A stretch of 64,000 nt of DNA from Pseudomonadota bacterium (lineage in GTDB: Bacteria > Pseudomonadota > Gammaproteobacteria > Burkholderiales > Rhodocyclaceae). Positions 7,668-20,011 of the stretch are shown here, one piece after another. Each line of letters starts with the position of its first letter. Position 1 is the first letter of the stretch. Both the position numbers and the translations under genes were made by a program. The notes under the pieces were generated by a model. That model searched no databases, was not told where the DNA came from, and saw only the letters and a program-made list of their open reading frames with translations. The stretch is from assembly GCA_018241665.1 (NCBI GenBank), contig JAFEDK010000008.1, positions 62,001-126,000 of the forward strand. The letters are read 5' to 3'.

Positions 7668-8483
7668 CTAGCGATCCGCCCCCAGCCGCATCGATGCCCG
7701 AACCAGTCGCTGCTCCTCCTGCTCGATCTCCAGGAAGGTGTCGCGCAGGCTGTTGATGTGCTCGCAGGCCACGCGGCCGGCCTTTTCGGAATCCCGGTCC
7801 ATCACGGCCCGGTAGATCCGCTCGTGGTGGCGGTCCAGTACGCGCTTGTGGGCCGGGCGATGGTAGAGATTGCTTACCGACGCCAGCACGCTGCTGAGCA
7901 TCAGATCCGACAAGGACTGCAGCGTATGCACCAGCACCGGGTTGTGCGATGCATCGTTGATCGCCCGGTGGAAGGCATGGTCGGCGCGGGCATGCTCCTC
8001 CAGCGTCACCCCCTCCCCCTGCTCCTGCAGGCTTTGCAGTTCCTCGTAGCGCCGCCGGATAAGCAGGAAATCCGCCGGCGTTCCACGCTGGGCAGCCAGA
8101 CGGGCAGCCTCGCTCTCCAGAATCGCCCGCACCTCCAGCAGGTCGTACAAGGTACGCGGCTGGGAATTGAACAGATGCATCAGTGGCGTCATGTCCCGGT
8201 CGGCGGACAGCTGCGCCACGTAGGACCCACGCCCGTGCTGGGTATCGATGATGCCCAGCCCGCGCAGCACGCGCAGCCCCTCCCTCAGGGCCGTCCGCGA
8301 CGTACCCAGCTTTTCGCACAGGCGCCGCTCCGACGGCAACGCCTCCCCCACCTTCAGGATGCCGTCGATGATCAGCCGCTCGATCCGCTCGGCGACCGCA
8401 TCGGCCACCTGTTTGCGTTCTGCGACCGCGAAAGGATCCCCGACGCGGTTTTTCAAAGTGGTCGTACCAGTTGATTCGGGCAC
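7668..8483 (-). CDS. glcC: GntR/FadR-family regulator of glycolate use
   Basis: 271 residues. A winged helix occupies residues about 25-95 (ERIERLIIDGILKVGEALP, SERRLCEKLGTSRTALREGL) and an FCD all-helical sensor domain follows. RTLYDLLEVRAILESEAARLAA, HNPVLVHTLQSLSDLM and ASVSNLYHRP match E. coli GlcC closely, which responds to glycolate and controls glcDEFGBA. The start is GTG with AGGGGAGA upstream. The gene is divergent from glcDEFG. One copy of a 15-bp operator-like sequence lies inside its own 5' coding end, consistent with autoregulation. The N-terminus is about 17 residues longer than E. coli GlcC. Confidence 0.92.
   Translation of the reverse strand: MPESTGTTTLKNRVGDPFAVAERKQVADAVAERIERLIIDGILKVGEALPSERRLCEKLGTSRTALREGLRVLRGLGIIDTQHGRGSYVAQLSADRDMTPLMHLFNSQPRTLYDLLEVRAILESEAARLAAQRGTPADFLLIRRRYEELQSLQEQGEGVTLEEHARADHAFHRAINDASHNPVLVHTLQSLSDLMLSSVLASVSNLYHRPAHKRVLDRHHERIYRAVMDRDSEKAGRVACEHINSLRDTFLEIEQEEQRLVRASMRLGADR
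8457..8471. promoter_or_regulatory. GlcC operator-like site 1 (inside 5' end of glcC)
   Basis: AGTGGTCGTACCAGT contains TGGT-CGT-ACCA, the inverted TGGT/ACCA pattern bound by FadR-subfamily GntR regulators such as GlcC, LldR and PdhR. An exact reverse-complement copy lies 110 bp away. This copy sits 12-26 bases into the glcC coding sequence. Binding is inferred. Confidence 0.6.
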
Positions 8484-8566
8484 TGCAACATGTCTCCCCT
8501 GATAATCCGATCACATTGAATTCAAAGGATTTATCTTTCAATAAGGGAAAACATGTATTCGAAAAA

Positions 8567-8581
8567 ACTGGTACGACCACT
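8567..8581. promoter_or_regulatory. GlcC operator-like site 2 (upstream of glcD promoter)
   Basis: ACTGGTACGACCACT is the exact reverse complement of the site inside glcC. It lies just upstream of a candidate glcD promoter, TTGTTT (8593-8598), 17 bp, TAGTAT (8616-8621), a suitable position for an activator that contacts RNA polymerase. The centre-to-centre distance between sites is 110 bp, close to a whole number of helical turns. Confidence 0.6.
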
Positions 8582-8592
8582 TGAAAAGTGCT

Positions 8593-8621
8593 TTGTTTTC
8601 AGTGTCTTCGAAACTTAGTAT
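8593..8621 (+). promoter_or_regulatory. Candidate glcD promoter
   Basis: TTGTTT, 17 bp, TAGTAT. Both hexamers are weak matches to sigma-70 consensus with ideal spacing, as expected for an activator-dependent promoter. It is 85 bp upstream of the glcD ATG. Confidence 0.35.
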
Positions 8622-8705
8622 CGCCCATCCCATGCACTCGGCCGGGTCCTTCGGGGCCGCCGAATACAGCGCGCAACCGAACCGGAACCTTCAGGGCCTG
8701 CTGCC

Positions 8706-10205
8706 ATGAACATCCTCTACGACGAAAAGATCGACGGCGAACTCCACCATGTGGACCGCGCCGAACTGATGGCCGCCATGCGCGCCGCCATGCCCGATCT
8801 GGAAATCCTGCACACCCGCGAAGACCTCAAGCCCTTCGAGTGCGACGGCCTGTCGGCTTATCGCACCACGCCGCTGCTGGTCGTACTGCCCGAGCGCCTC
8901 GATCAGGTGGAAACCCTGCTCAAGCTGTGCCACCGCATGCACGTGCCGGTGGTTGCCCGCGGCGCGGGCACTGGCCTGTCCGGCGGCGCGCTGCCGCTGG
9001 AACAGGGCGTACTGCTGGTGATGGCGCGCTTCAACCGCATCCTCGAAGTGAATCCGGAAGGCCGCTTCGCCCGCGTCCAGCCAGGCGTGCGCAACCTGGC
9101 CATTTCCCAGGCCGCCGAGCCCTTCGGCCTCTACTACGCGCCGGACCCGTCGTCACAGATCGCCTGTTCCATCGGCGGCAACGTGGCCGAGAACGCCGGC
9201 GGCGTGCACTGCCTGAAGTACGGCCTGACCGTGCATAACCTGCTGAAGGTCGAGATCCTGACCATCGAAGGCGAGAAGGTCACCCTCGGCAGCGATGCGC
9301 TCGACGCCGCCGGCTTCGACCTGCTGGCGCTGTTCACCGGTTCCGAAGGCCTGCTCGGCGTGGTCACCGAAGTCACCGTCAAGCTGCTGCCCAAGCCCCA
9401 GGTGGCCCGCGTGTTGATGGCGAGCTTCGACTCCGTCGAGAAGGCCGGCAAGGCGGTGGCCGACATCATCTCCGCCGGCATCATCCCTGGCGGCCTCGAG
9501 ATGATGGACAAGCTGGCCATCCAGGCCGCCGAGGACTTCATCCATGCCGGCTACCCGGTGGATGCCGAGGCCATCCTGCTGTGCGAGCTCGATGGCGTCG
9601 AAGCCGACGTACAGGACGACATCGAGCGCGTGCGCACGGTGCTCACCGCCGCCGGCGCCACCGACGTACAACTGGCGCGGGACGAGGCCGAGCGCATCAA
9701 GTTCTGGGCCGGCCGCAAGAACGCCTTCCCGGCCGTCGGCCGCATGTCGCCGGACTACTACTGCATGGACGGCACCATCCCGCGCAAGCAGTTGCCGGCT
9801 GTGCTGAAGGGTACCGCCGAGCTGTCCGTCGAGTACGGCCTGCGGGTCGCCAACGTGTTCCACGCCGGTGACGGCAACATGCACCCGCTGATCCTCTTCG
9901 ATGCCAACCAACCTGGCGAATTCGAGCGGGCCGAAGCCCTCGGCGGCAAGATCCTCGAACTGTGCGTCGCGGTAGGCGGCACCATCACTGGCGAGCACGG
10001 CGTCGGGCGCGAGAAGATCAACCAGATGTGCGTGCAGTTCAACAGCGACGAACTGACCTTCTTCCACGCCGTGAAGGCCGCCTTCGACCCGGCCGGCCTC
10101 CTCAACCCCGGCAAGAACATCCCGACCCTGCACCGCTGCGCCGAGTTCGGTGCGATGCATGTCCACCACGGCCACCTGCCCTTCCCCGAACTGGAGCGTT
10201 TCTGA
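8706..10205 (+). CDS. glcD: Glycolate oxidase subunit GlcD (FAD-linked)
   Basis: 499 residues. A PCMH-type FAD-binding domain (VPVVARGAGTGLSGGALP near residue 82; DPSSQIACSIGGNVAENAGG near 147) is followed by a FAD-oxidase C-terminal domain ending GLLNPGKN. ANVFHAGDGNMHPLILFD and GTITGEHGVGREK are characteristic of GlcD and D-lactate dehydrogenases. With GlcE and GlcF it oxidises glycolate to glyoxylate, passing electrons to the membrane quinone pool. It is the first gene of the glcDEFG operon, divergent from glcC, and its stop overlaps the glcE start by one base. Confidence 0.95.
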   Translation: MNILYDEKIDGELHHVDRAELMAAMRAAMPDLEILHTREDLKPFECDGLSAYRTTPLLVVLPERLDQVETLLKLCHRMHVPVVARGAGTGLSGGALPLEQGVLLVMARFNRILEVNPEGRFARVQPGVRNLAISQAAEPFGLYYAPDPSSQIACSIGGNVAENAGGVHCLKYGLTVHNLLKVEILTIEGEKVTLGSDALDAAGFDLLALFTGSEGLLGVVTEVTVKLLPKPQVARVLMASFDSVEKAGKAVADIISAGIIPGGLEMMDKLAIQAAEDFIHAGYPVDAEAILLCELDGVEADVQDDIERVRTVLTAAGATDVQLARDEAERIKFWAGRKNAFPAVGRMSPDYYCMDGTIPRKQLPAVLKGTAELSVEYGLRVANVFHAGDGNMHPLILFDANQPGEFERAEALGGKILELCVAVGGTITGEHGVGREKINQMCVQFNSDELTFFHAVKAAFDPAGLLNPGKNIPTLHRCAEFGAMHVHHGHLPFPELERF

Positions 10206-11272
10206 TGAGCGAGCACACCCACGACGCCGACCAGGCCGAAGCCCTGCTGGCCCAGGTTCAGGCAGCCCTGGCAGCCGGCACGCCGCTCTCCATTACCGCG
10301 GGTGGCAGCAAGGCCTTCTACGGCCGCGAGGTGAACGGCACGCCGCTGGATGTCCGCGGCCACCGGGGCATCGTCAGCTACGATCCGGCCGAACTGGTCA
10401 TCACCGCCCGCGCCGGCACGCCGCTGGCCGAACTGAATGCGGCTCTCGACGCCGGTGGCCAGATGCTGCCCTGCGAAGCGCCCGACTTCAGCGGCAGCGC
10501 CACCGTCGGCGGCATGGTCGCGGCCGGCCTGTCCGGCCCGCGCCGCCCGTGGGTCGGCTCCGTGCGTGACTTCGTGCTCGGCTGCCGCATCATCACCGGC
10601 CACGGCAAGCACCTGCGCTTTGGCGGCGAGGTCATCAAGAACGTGGCGGGCTACGACATCTCCCGCCTGATGACCGGCACCCTCGGCTGCCTCGGCCTGA
10701 TCACCGAAGTGTCCTTCAAGGTCCTGCCCAAGCCCCGCGCCAGCCTCACGCTGCGCCTCGAGATGGATCGCCCGCGGGCCCTGCGCAAGTTCGCCGAATG
10801 GGGCCAGCAGTCCCTGCCGATCAGCGGCGCCTGCCAGGACGGTGGCAGCACTTTGCTGCGTCTCGAGGGTGGGGAAAGCTCCGTGAAGGCCGCCCGCGAA
10901 CTGCTCGGTGGCGAAGAAGTTTCGCCGGCCTTCTGGGACGCGCTGCGCAACCACCGCCTGGATTTCTTCAGGGATCCGCGCCCCCTGTGGCGCCTGGCCG
11001 TAGGCAACAACCGTACGCCGGCAGAGCTGCCCGGCGACGCGCTCATCGACTGGGGCGGCGCCCAGGTCTGGCTGAAGAGCACCGCCGACGCCGCCCAGTT
11101 GCGCGCGCTGGCAGCCCAGGCCGGCGGCCACGCCGATTGCTACACGCCCGGCGTCACCGACGGCCCGCTGCCGCCGCTGCCCGATGCGCTGATGCGCTAC
11201 CACCGCCAGCTCAAGGCCCAGCTCGATCCGCAGGGCATTTTCAACCCCGGCCGCATGTACGCCGGGCTGTAA
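10205..11272 (+). CDS. glcE: Glycolate oxidase subunit GlcE (FAD-binding)
   Basis: 355 residues from the ATG that shares its A with the glcD stop (TGATG), a tight translational coupling. It has one PCMH-type FAD domain: TPLSITAGGSKAFYGR, SGSATVGGMVAAGLSGPRRP and GEVIKNVAGYDISRLMTGTLG are family signatures. The C-terminal region is shorter than in GlcD and ends FNPGRMYAGL. E. coli GlcE is about 350 residues. It is the second subunit of the glycolate oxidase complex. The open frame extends upstream into glcD, but the coupling site and family length fix the start. Confidence 0.94.
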   Translation: MSEHTHDADQAEALLAQVQAALAAGTPLSITAGGSKAFYGREVNGTPLDVRGHRGIVSYDPAELVITARAGTPLAELNAALDAGGQMLPCEAPDFSGSATVGGMVAAGLSGPRRPWVGSVRDFVLGCRIITGHGKHLRFGGEVIKNVAGYDISRLMTGTLGCLGLITEVSFKVLPKPRASLTLRLEMDRPRALRKFAEWGQQSLPISGACQDGGSTLLRLEGGESSVKAARELLGGEEVSPAFWDALRNHRLDFFRDPRPLWRLAVGNNRTPAELPGDALIDWGGAQVWLKSTADAAQLRALAAQAGGHADCYTPGVTDGPLPPLPDALMRYHRQLKAQLDPQGIFNPGRMYAGL

Positions 11273-11311
11273 GCGCCACCGCGCCTTCCCCATTTCCGGA
11301 CCAGATACGCC

Positions 11312-12535
11312 ATGCAAACCAACCTGAGCGAAGCGGCCCGTCATCGCCACGGGGCCGACGTGGCCGAGAGCGTGCTGCGGAGCTGCGTGCACTGCGGCTT
11401 CTGCAATGCCACCTGCCCCACCTACCAGCTCCTCGGCAACGAGCTGGACGGCCCCCGCGGCCGCATCTATCTGATGAAGCAGATGTTCGAAACCGGGGAG
11501 GTCAGCGAGAGCACCCGCACCCACCTGGACCGCTGCCTCACCTGCCGCAACTGCGAGACCACCTGCCCGTCCGGCGTGCAGTACCACAAGCTGCTGGACA
11601 TCGGCCGCGCGGCCGTGGAGGAACTGGTGCCGCGCAGCACCGGCGAACGCCTGCGCAACCTGGCGTTGCGCGCGATCGTTCCCAACCCGGGGCGCGTCAA
11701 GGCCGCCCTCGGGGTTGCGTCCACGCTGCGCGCCTTCCTGCCCGCCTCGGTGGCCGACAAGCTGCCGCGCCACCAGTACGCCCCCAAGCCCCGCCCCACC
11801 GCACGCCAGAGCCGCGTCGTGCTGATGCTGGAAGGCTGCGTGCAGCCCGGCGTATCGCCCAACACCAACGCCGCCGCGGCGCGCATCCTCGATCGCCTGG
11901 GTATTTCGGTACAACCCGCACCAGAGGCGGGCTGCTGCGGCGCCGTGGATTACCACCTCAACGCCCAGGAAGCCGGCCTGGACCGGGCCCGCCGCAACAT
12001 CGACGCCTGGTGGCCGGCCATCGAAGGCGGCGCCGAGGCGATCGTGCAGACCGCCAGCGGCTGTGGCGCCTTCGTCAAGGAATACGGCTTCCTGCTGCGC
12101 GAGGACCCAACCTATCGGGACAAGGCCGCACGCGTCAGCGCGCTGGCCAAGGACTTGGTCGAGGTGCTCGCCCGCGAGCCGCTGGAAAAACTTGGCGTGC
12201 GCGCCGACAAGCGCCTTGCCTTCCATTGCCCGTGCACCCTGCAACATGCCCAGAAGCTCGGCGGCGCGGTGGAAGGTGTACTGCGCCGCGTGGGCTTCGC
12301 GCTCACCGCCGTGCCCGATGGCCACCTGTGCTGCGGCTCCGCTGGCACCTACTCGATCACCCAGCCCGAGCTGTCCCGCCAGCTGCGCGACCGCAAGATG
12401 GACGCGCTGGAAAGCGGCAAGCCCCAGCTGATCGCCACCGCCAACATCGGCTGCCAGATGCATCTGGACGGCGCCGGACGCACCGAGGTCCGCCACTGGA
12501 TCGAGATCGTCGAGGACGCCCTGCCCTCCCAATAA
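11312..12535 (+). CDS. glcF: Glycolate oxidase iron-sulfur subunit GlcF
   Basis: 407 residues. Two [4Fe-4S] motifs lie at the N-terminus: CVHCGFCNATCPTY (residues about 25-40) and CLTCRNCETTCPSG (about 75-90). Two cysteine-rich CCG domains follow, with AGCCGAVDYHL and HLCCGSAGTYS. The subunit carries electrons from the GlcD/GlcE flavins to the membrane. It follows glcE after 39 bp in the same operon. The Shine-Dalgarno sequence is weak, but the start MQTNLSEAARHRHGADVAES matches the family. Confidence 0.95.
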   Translation: MQTNLSEAARHRHGADVAESVLRSCVHCGFCNATCPTYQLLGNELDGPRGRIYLMKQMFETGEVSESTRTHLDRCLTCRNCETTCPSGVQYHKLLDIGRAAVEELVPRSTGERLRNLALRAIVPNPGRVKAALGVASTLRAFLPASVADKLPRHQYAPKPRPTARQSRVVLMLEGCVQPGVSPNTNAAAARILDRLGISVQPAPEAGCCGAVDYHLNAQEAGLDRARRNIDAWWPAIEGGAEAIVQTASGCGAFVKEYGFLLREDPTYRDKAARVSALAKDLVEVLAREPLEKLGVRADKRLAFHCPCTLQHAQKLGGAVEGVLRRVGFALTAVPDGHLCCGSAGTYSITQPELSRQLRDRKMDALESGKPQLIATANIGCQMHLDGAGRTEVRHWIEIVEDALPSQ

Positions 12536-12579
12536 GACCAATCCCAACCCCGACAGAGACCACAAAAGGGAAAACCACC

Positions 12580-12981
12580 ATGCAAACCAAGTCCTTCCTG
12601 ACCCGTGAAGACGCCATCCGCATCCTCGACGCCGCCCGTGTCGAGGCTCAGCACAACAACTGGGCCGTCGCCATCTCGGTGGTGGACGATGGCGGCCACC
12701 CGCTGATCTTCGAACGCCTCGATGGCTGCGCGGCCATTGGCGCCTACATCGCCACCGAAAAAGCCCGGACCGCCGCCCTTGGCCGCCGGGAATCCCGCCT
12801 CTATGAGGAAATGATCAACGCCGGGCGCAATGCATTCCTTTCCGCGCCCGGCCTGAACGCTATGCTGGAAGGCGGCGTGCCCATCACTGTAGATGGGCAC
12901 GTCGTCGGCGCTGTCGGGGTGTCCGGGGTCAAACCCGACCAGGATTCCCAGGTGGCCCGCGCCGGCGTAGCCGCGGCCTGA
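12580..12981 (+). CDS. glcG: GlcG/HbpS-type haem-binding protein (DUF336)
   Basis: 133 residues, single GlcG domain: LTREDAIRILDAARVEAQ, AISVVDDGGHPLIFERLDG and GGVPITVDGHVVGAVGVSG are family hallmarks. It occurs in glc operons without an assigned catalytic role; relatives such as HbpS bind haem, and others act in diol or dehalogenation pathways. It has no signal peptide, so it should be cytoplasmic. It is preceded by AAAGGG and lies 44 bp after glcF and 59 bp before the permease, so it is probably part of one transcript. Confidence 0.92.
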   Translation: MQTKSFLTREDAIRILDAARVEAQHNNWAVAISVVDDGGHPLIFERLDGCAAIGAYIATEKARTAALGRRESRLYEEMINAGRNAFLSAPGLNAMLEGGVPITVDGHVVGAVGVSGVKPDQDSQVARAGVAAA

Positions 12982-13040
12982 CAAACCGCAAACGCAGCAC
13001 CACACCTCAGCACCAAACCAATAAAAGAGGAGACAAAACG

Positions 13041-14702
13041 ATGGTATGGCAACAGACCTACGACCCGCTCGGCAGCATGCTGCTGAGTACGCTGGTCGCT
13101 GCAATCCCCGTGGCGGTAATGCTGATCGGCCTCGGCTTCTTGCACCTGAAGGCCCACATTGCGGCGGCGGCTGGCCTGGCCAGCGCGCTGCTGATCGCTA
13201 TTTTTGCTTATGGCATGCCCGCCGAAATGGCCGGCAAGGCAGCCTTCATGGGCGGTCTCACCGGCCTGCTGCCGATTGGCTGGATCGTACTCAACATCAT
13301 CTTCCTGCATCAGCTCACCGAGCAGAACGGATCCTTCAAGATCCTGCAGGACTCCATCGCCGGCATCACTGAAGACCGACGCCTGCAACTGCTGCTGATC
13401 GCCTTCGCCTTCGGCGCCTTCTTCGAAGGTGCGGCCGGCTTCGGCACCCCGGTGGCAGTGACCGCGGCGATCCTGATCGGCCTCGGCTTCTCGCCGCTGG
13501 CCGCATCCGGCCTGTCCCTGATCGCCAACACCGCCCCGGTGGCCTACGGCGCCCTCGGCACGCCGATCATCACGCTGGCCAAGGTGCATGGCTACGACGT
13601 GATGGCCGTGTCGGCGATGGTCGGCCGCCAGCTGCCGTTCTTCTCGGTGCTGGTGCCGTTCTGGCTGATCTGGGCCTTCGCCGGGCGCAAGGGCATGCTG
13701 CAGATCTGGCCGGCCATCCTGGTCGCCGGCGTGACCTTCGCAATCCCGCAGTTCATCGTCTCCAACTTCTTCGGCCCCGAGCTGGTGGATGTGATCGCCG
13801 CGATGTGCTCGATGATCTGCCTCGTGCTGTTCATGAAAGTCTGGCAGCCCACCGAGATCTGGCGCTCCACGTCCCTGCGCGGCCACGAGGAAGACGGCGG
13901 CAAGGCGGCCCCCACCACGGCCATCGCCCGGCACGCGACCGGCGACGTGGTGCGTGCCTGGATGCCCTGGTTCATCCTGACGGTGTTCGTCTTCATCTGG
14001 GGCCTGCCCGCGGTGAAGGCCTACTTCAACGGCATCTACGCGCCGAAGTTCCCGATCGAAGGCCTGCACAAACTGATCGAAAAGGTGCCGCCGGTCGTCG
14101 CCACGCCGACCAAGGAAAGCGCCGAATACGTCTTCGGGCTGCTGTCCGCCACCGGTACCGGCATCTTCGTAGCGGCGATCGTCGGCGGCCTGGCGATGAA
14201 GTACAACCCGCTGGCCCTGCTGCGCACCTATGGCAAGACGATCTGGCTGGTCCGCTACTCGCTGATTACCATCGTGCTGATGCTGGCCCTCGGGACCCTG
14301 ACCCGCTACTCCGGCCTCGACACCACCCTGGGCCTGGCCTTCGCCTCCACCGGCGTGCTGTACCCCTTCTTCGGCACCCTGATGGGCTGGCTCGGCGTCG
14401 CGCTGACAGGCTCCGACACGGCCTCGAACGTGCTCTTCGGCGGCATGCAGAAGGTTGCCGCGGAACAGCTCGGCCTCAGCCCCAACCTGATGGGGGCTGC
14501 CAACAGCTCCGGCGGCGTGATGGGCAAGATGGTGGACGCCCAGTCCATCGTCGTGGCCTCCACCGCCACACGCTGGTTCAACCACGAGGGTGACATCCTG
14601 CGCTACGTGTTCTTCCACTCCATCGCGCTGGCCTGCCTGGTGGGCATCTTCGTGACGCTGCAGGCCTACGTCTGGCCGTTCAGCGCCCTCGTCATCAAGT
14701 AA
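13041..14702 (+). CDS. glcA: Lactate/glycolate permease (LctP family)
   Basis: 553 residues with about a dozen hydrophobic helices; an LldP/GlcA-type proton symporter for L-lactate, D-lactate and glycolate. Family blocks seen are FFEGAAGFGTPVAVTAAIL, IANTAPVAYGALGTPI, GVALTGSDTASNVLFGGMQ and GAANSSGGVMGKMVDAQSI. Position at the end of glcDEFG argues for glycolate import, hence the symbol glcA, although lldP cannot be excluded from sequence. A strong ribosome site, GAGGAG, precedes the ATG. Confidence 0.92.
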   Translation: MVWQQTYDPLGSMLLSTLVAAIPVAVMLIGLGFLHLKAHIAAAAGLASALLIAIFAYGMPAEMAGKAAFMGGLTGLLPIGWIVLNIIFLHQLTEQNGSFKILQDSIAGITEDRRLQLLLIAFAFGAFFEGAAGFGTPVAVTAAILIGLGFSPLAASGLSLIANTAPVAYGALGTPIITLAKVHGYDVMAVSAMVGRQLPFFSVLVPFWLIWAFAGRKGMLQIWPAILVAGVTFAIPQFIVSNFFGPELVDVIAAMCSMICLVLFMKVWQPTEIWRSTSLRGHEEDGGKAAPTTAIARHATGDVVRAWMPWFILTVFVFIWGLPAVKAYFNGIYAPKFPIEGLHKLIEKVPPVVATPTKESAEYVFGLLSATGTGIFVAAIVGGLAMKYNPLALLRTYGKTIWLVRYSLITIVLMLALGTLTRYSGLDTTLGLAFASTGVLYPFFGTLMGWLGVALTGSDTASNVLFGGMQKVAAEQLGLSPNLMGAANSSGGVMGKMVDAQSIVVASTATRWFNHEGDILRYVFFHSIALACLVGIFVTLQAYVWPFSALVIK

Positions 14703-14716
14703 TCGGGAGAGTCTTC

Positions 14717-15163
14717 ATGTACAAGCGCATTCTGGTTGCCATCGACAGCAGCGACACCGCCCGCAAGGCCCTCGACGAAGCCGTGCAGCTGGCCAGTCTC
14801 TCCGGCGCCACCCTGTGCGTGGCCCACGCGCTGGACGAGGCGCCGCTGGTCCAGCACGCAATGGGTATCGGTACCTTCATCGACGCCGACAAGATCAAGG
14901 ACGAGATGCGCCAGGTCGCCGGCCCCGTGCTCGACGACGCCGTCGCCAAGGCCGCCGCCGCGGGCGTCACCGCCGAGCGGCTGCTGATCGAATCGGACAA
15001 CAAACGCACCGCCGAGCAGATCGTCGATGCCGCGCAGAACTGGAACGCCGACCTCATCGTCGCCGGCACCCATGGCCGCCACGGCATGGACCGTCTGCTG
15101 GTGGGCAGCGTCGCCGAGAACCTGACCCGTCTCGCCAGGACCTCCCTGCTGTTGGTCCGCTAG
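14717..15163 (+). CDS. uspA: Universal stress protein, UspA family
   Basis: 148 residues, single Usp domain starting MYKRILVAIDSSDTARKALD. The ATP-binding loop G-x2-G-x9-G-[ST] is present as AGTHGRHGMDRLLVGS near the C-terminus, so it is probably an ATP-binding (MJ0577-type) Usp. It lies 14 bp after the permease with GGGAGAG before the ATG and is followed by a strong terminator, making it the last gene of the glc transcript. Usp genes placed behind organic-acid permeases are common; the stress link is not evident from sequence. Confidence 0.9.
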   Translation: MYKRILVAIDSSDTARKALDEAVQLASLSGATLCVAHALDEAPLVQHAMGIGTFIDADKIKDEMRQVAGPVLDDAVAKAAAAGVTAERLLIESDNKRTAEQIVDAAQNWNADLIVAGTHGRHGMDRLLVGSVAENLTRLARTSLLLVR

Positions 15164-15222
15164 GTCCGACCTGAGCAGTACGTGAAGGATGCGGGGCGCA
15201 GGCTCCACATCCTCGCACCTGG

Positions 15223-15252
15223 GAGCCCCCGATCTTTCGGGGGCTCTTTTTT
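15223..15252 (+). terminator. Rho-independent terminator after uspA
   Basis: Perfect 10-bp stem GAGCCCCCGA / TCGGGGGCTC with a TCTT loop, followed by six T. It ends the glcDEFG-permease-uspA unit. Confidence 0.92.
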
Positions 15253-15347
15253 CTTCCGGTTCTGGAACGACGCAATGAATTCAAGAAAAAATTTCCGTAA
15301 TTTTGTAAAATTGCTAAATACGCAAATAAATCTCAAAATCATCAAGC

Positions 15348-16537
15348 ATGAACAATCTGGATGCAGTGGTTTCCGGAGCACCGACCATCCTGATCGTCGA
15401 TGACACGCGCACCAATCTATCGGTGATCGGCGGCATCCTCAGCGGCGAATACCGGATCCGCGTGGCCACGTCGGGTGAGCGCGCGCTGATTGTGGCAAAC
15501 ACCGATCCGAAACCGGACCTCATCCTGCTCGACATCATGATGCCGGGCATGGATGGTTATCAGACCATCGCCCATCTGCGGGAAGCCCCGACGACGCGCG
15601 ACATCCCGGTGATTTTCGTCACGGCCATGAGCGCAGACGAAGACGAAGAGGTCGGCCTGCGACTTGGCGCGGTCGACTACATCACCAAGCCGATCCGCCC
15701 CTCCATCCTGCTCGCCCGTGTGCGCACCCACCTAGCGCTTAAATCGGCGCAAAGCCAGCTGGCCAGCATGAATCAGCGACTCGAAGCGCAGGTGCAGCAG
15801 CGCACGCGCGAACTCGAGCTGGTCAAGGATGTCAGCATGCAGGCGCTGGCGAAGCTGGCCGAGAAGCGCGACCTGGAGACCGGCAACCATCTGGTCCGTA
15901 CCCGCAGCTACATCGAGCTGCTGATGGAGGACCTCTGCCGTCAGCCCCGCTTCGCCGCCCAGCTCGGCAGTATCGAGCAGGAGCGGATCGCCAAGGCCGC
16001 TGCGCTTCACGATATCGGAAAGGTCGGCATCCCGGACCACATTTTGCTCAAGCCCGGCAAGCTCACCCCGGAAGAGTTCGAGATCATGAAGACCCACGCG
16101 CAAATCGGTGCCGACGCCCTGAGCGAGGCCATCGAGCACGTGCTGGCAGCGCAGGGAGAGGACGCCGGCGGTGGGCACTACGCCCTCGCCTTCCTCGAGG
16201 TGGCACGGGAGATCGCTGGCAGCCACCACGAAAAGTGGGACGGCTCGGGTTATCCACGCGGCCTGGCCGGCGAAGCCATCCCTCTGTCCGCCCGCCTGAT
16301 GGCCTTGGCAGACGTCTTCGACGCGCTGACATGCAAGCGTCCCTACAAGTCTCCGCTCCCCCTCGACAAGACGGTCGAAATCATCCGTGAAGGCCGCGGA
16401 AGCCATTTCGATCCAGACATCATCGAAGTCTTCCTGTCCCGGGTCGACGACTTCGCGGCTGTCGCCAAGCGCTACGCCGACACCGAGCATTCCGCCGGCT
16501 TCATCGGTCTGGCGCCTCAAACCCAAGCGGTGCCCTG

Positions 16538-16538
<1 letters not shown>
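15348..16538 (+). CDS. Response regulator with HD-GYP c-di-GMP phosphodiesterase domain
   Basis: 396 residues. A receiver domain (residues about 12-130; phospho-acceptor D62 in LLDIMMPGMDG, K in YITKPI) is joined by a coiled-coil segment to an HD-GYP domain. Catalytic residues are intact: H221-D222 in HDIGKVGIPD, and G301-Y-P303 in WDGSGYP, then ARLMALADVFDALT. Such enzymes hydrolyse c-di-GMP under phosphorylation control. The N-terminus is ATG after an AT-rich leader. Its stop overlaps the start of the hybrid kinase (TGATG), so the two are translated together and probably form a pair. Confidence 0.93.
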
Positions 16539-19921
<3,383 letters not shown>

Positions 19922-19943
19922 GCTGCAACACGGCTGAACGATC

Positions 19944-19969
19944 AAGGGCGGCCCCGGAGGGCCGCCCTT
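19944..19969. terminator. Bidirectional terminator between hybrid kinase and htpG
   Basis: 11-bp stem AAGGGCGGCCC / GGGCCGCCCTT with a CGGA loop between two convergent genes. Only short T runs follow on either side, but location and stem strength support termination. Confidence 0.75.
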
Positions 19970-20011
19970 GCGCTTTAAACCACGGGCCGCGGCAGCAGCC
20001 CATCATCCTGT

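Noticed and set aside
9758-12565. 935-codon open frame antisense to glcDEFG
   Set aside because: It lies opposite three well-supported genes, its product is low-complexity Gly/Ala/His/Arg-rich with no domain, and such long antisense frames are common at high GC.
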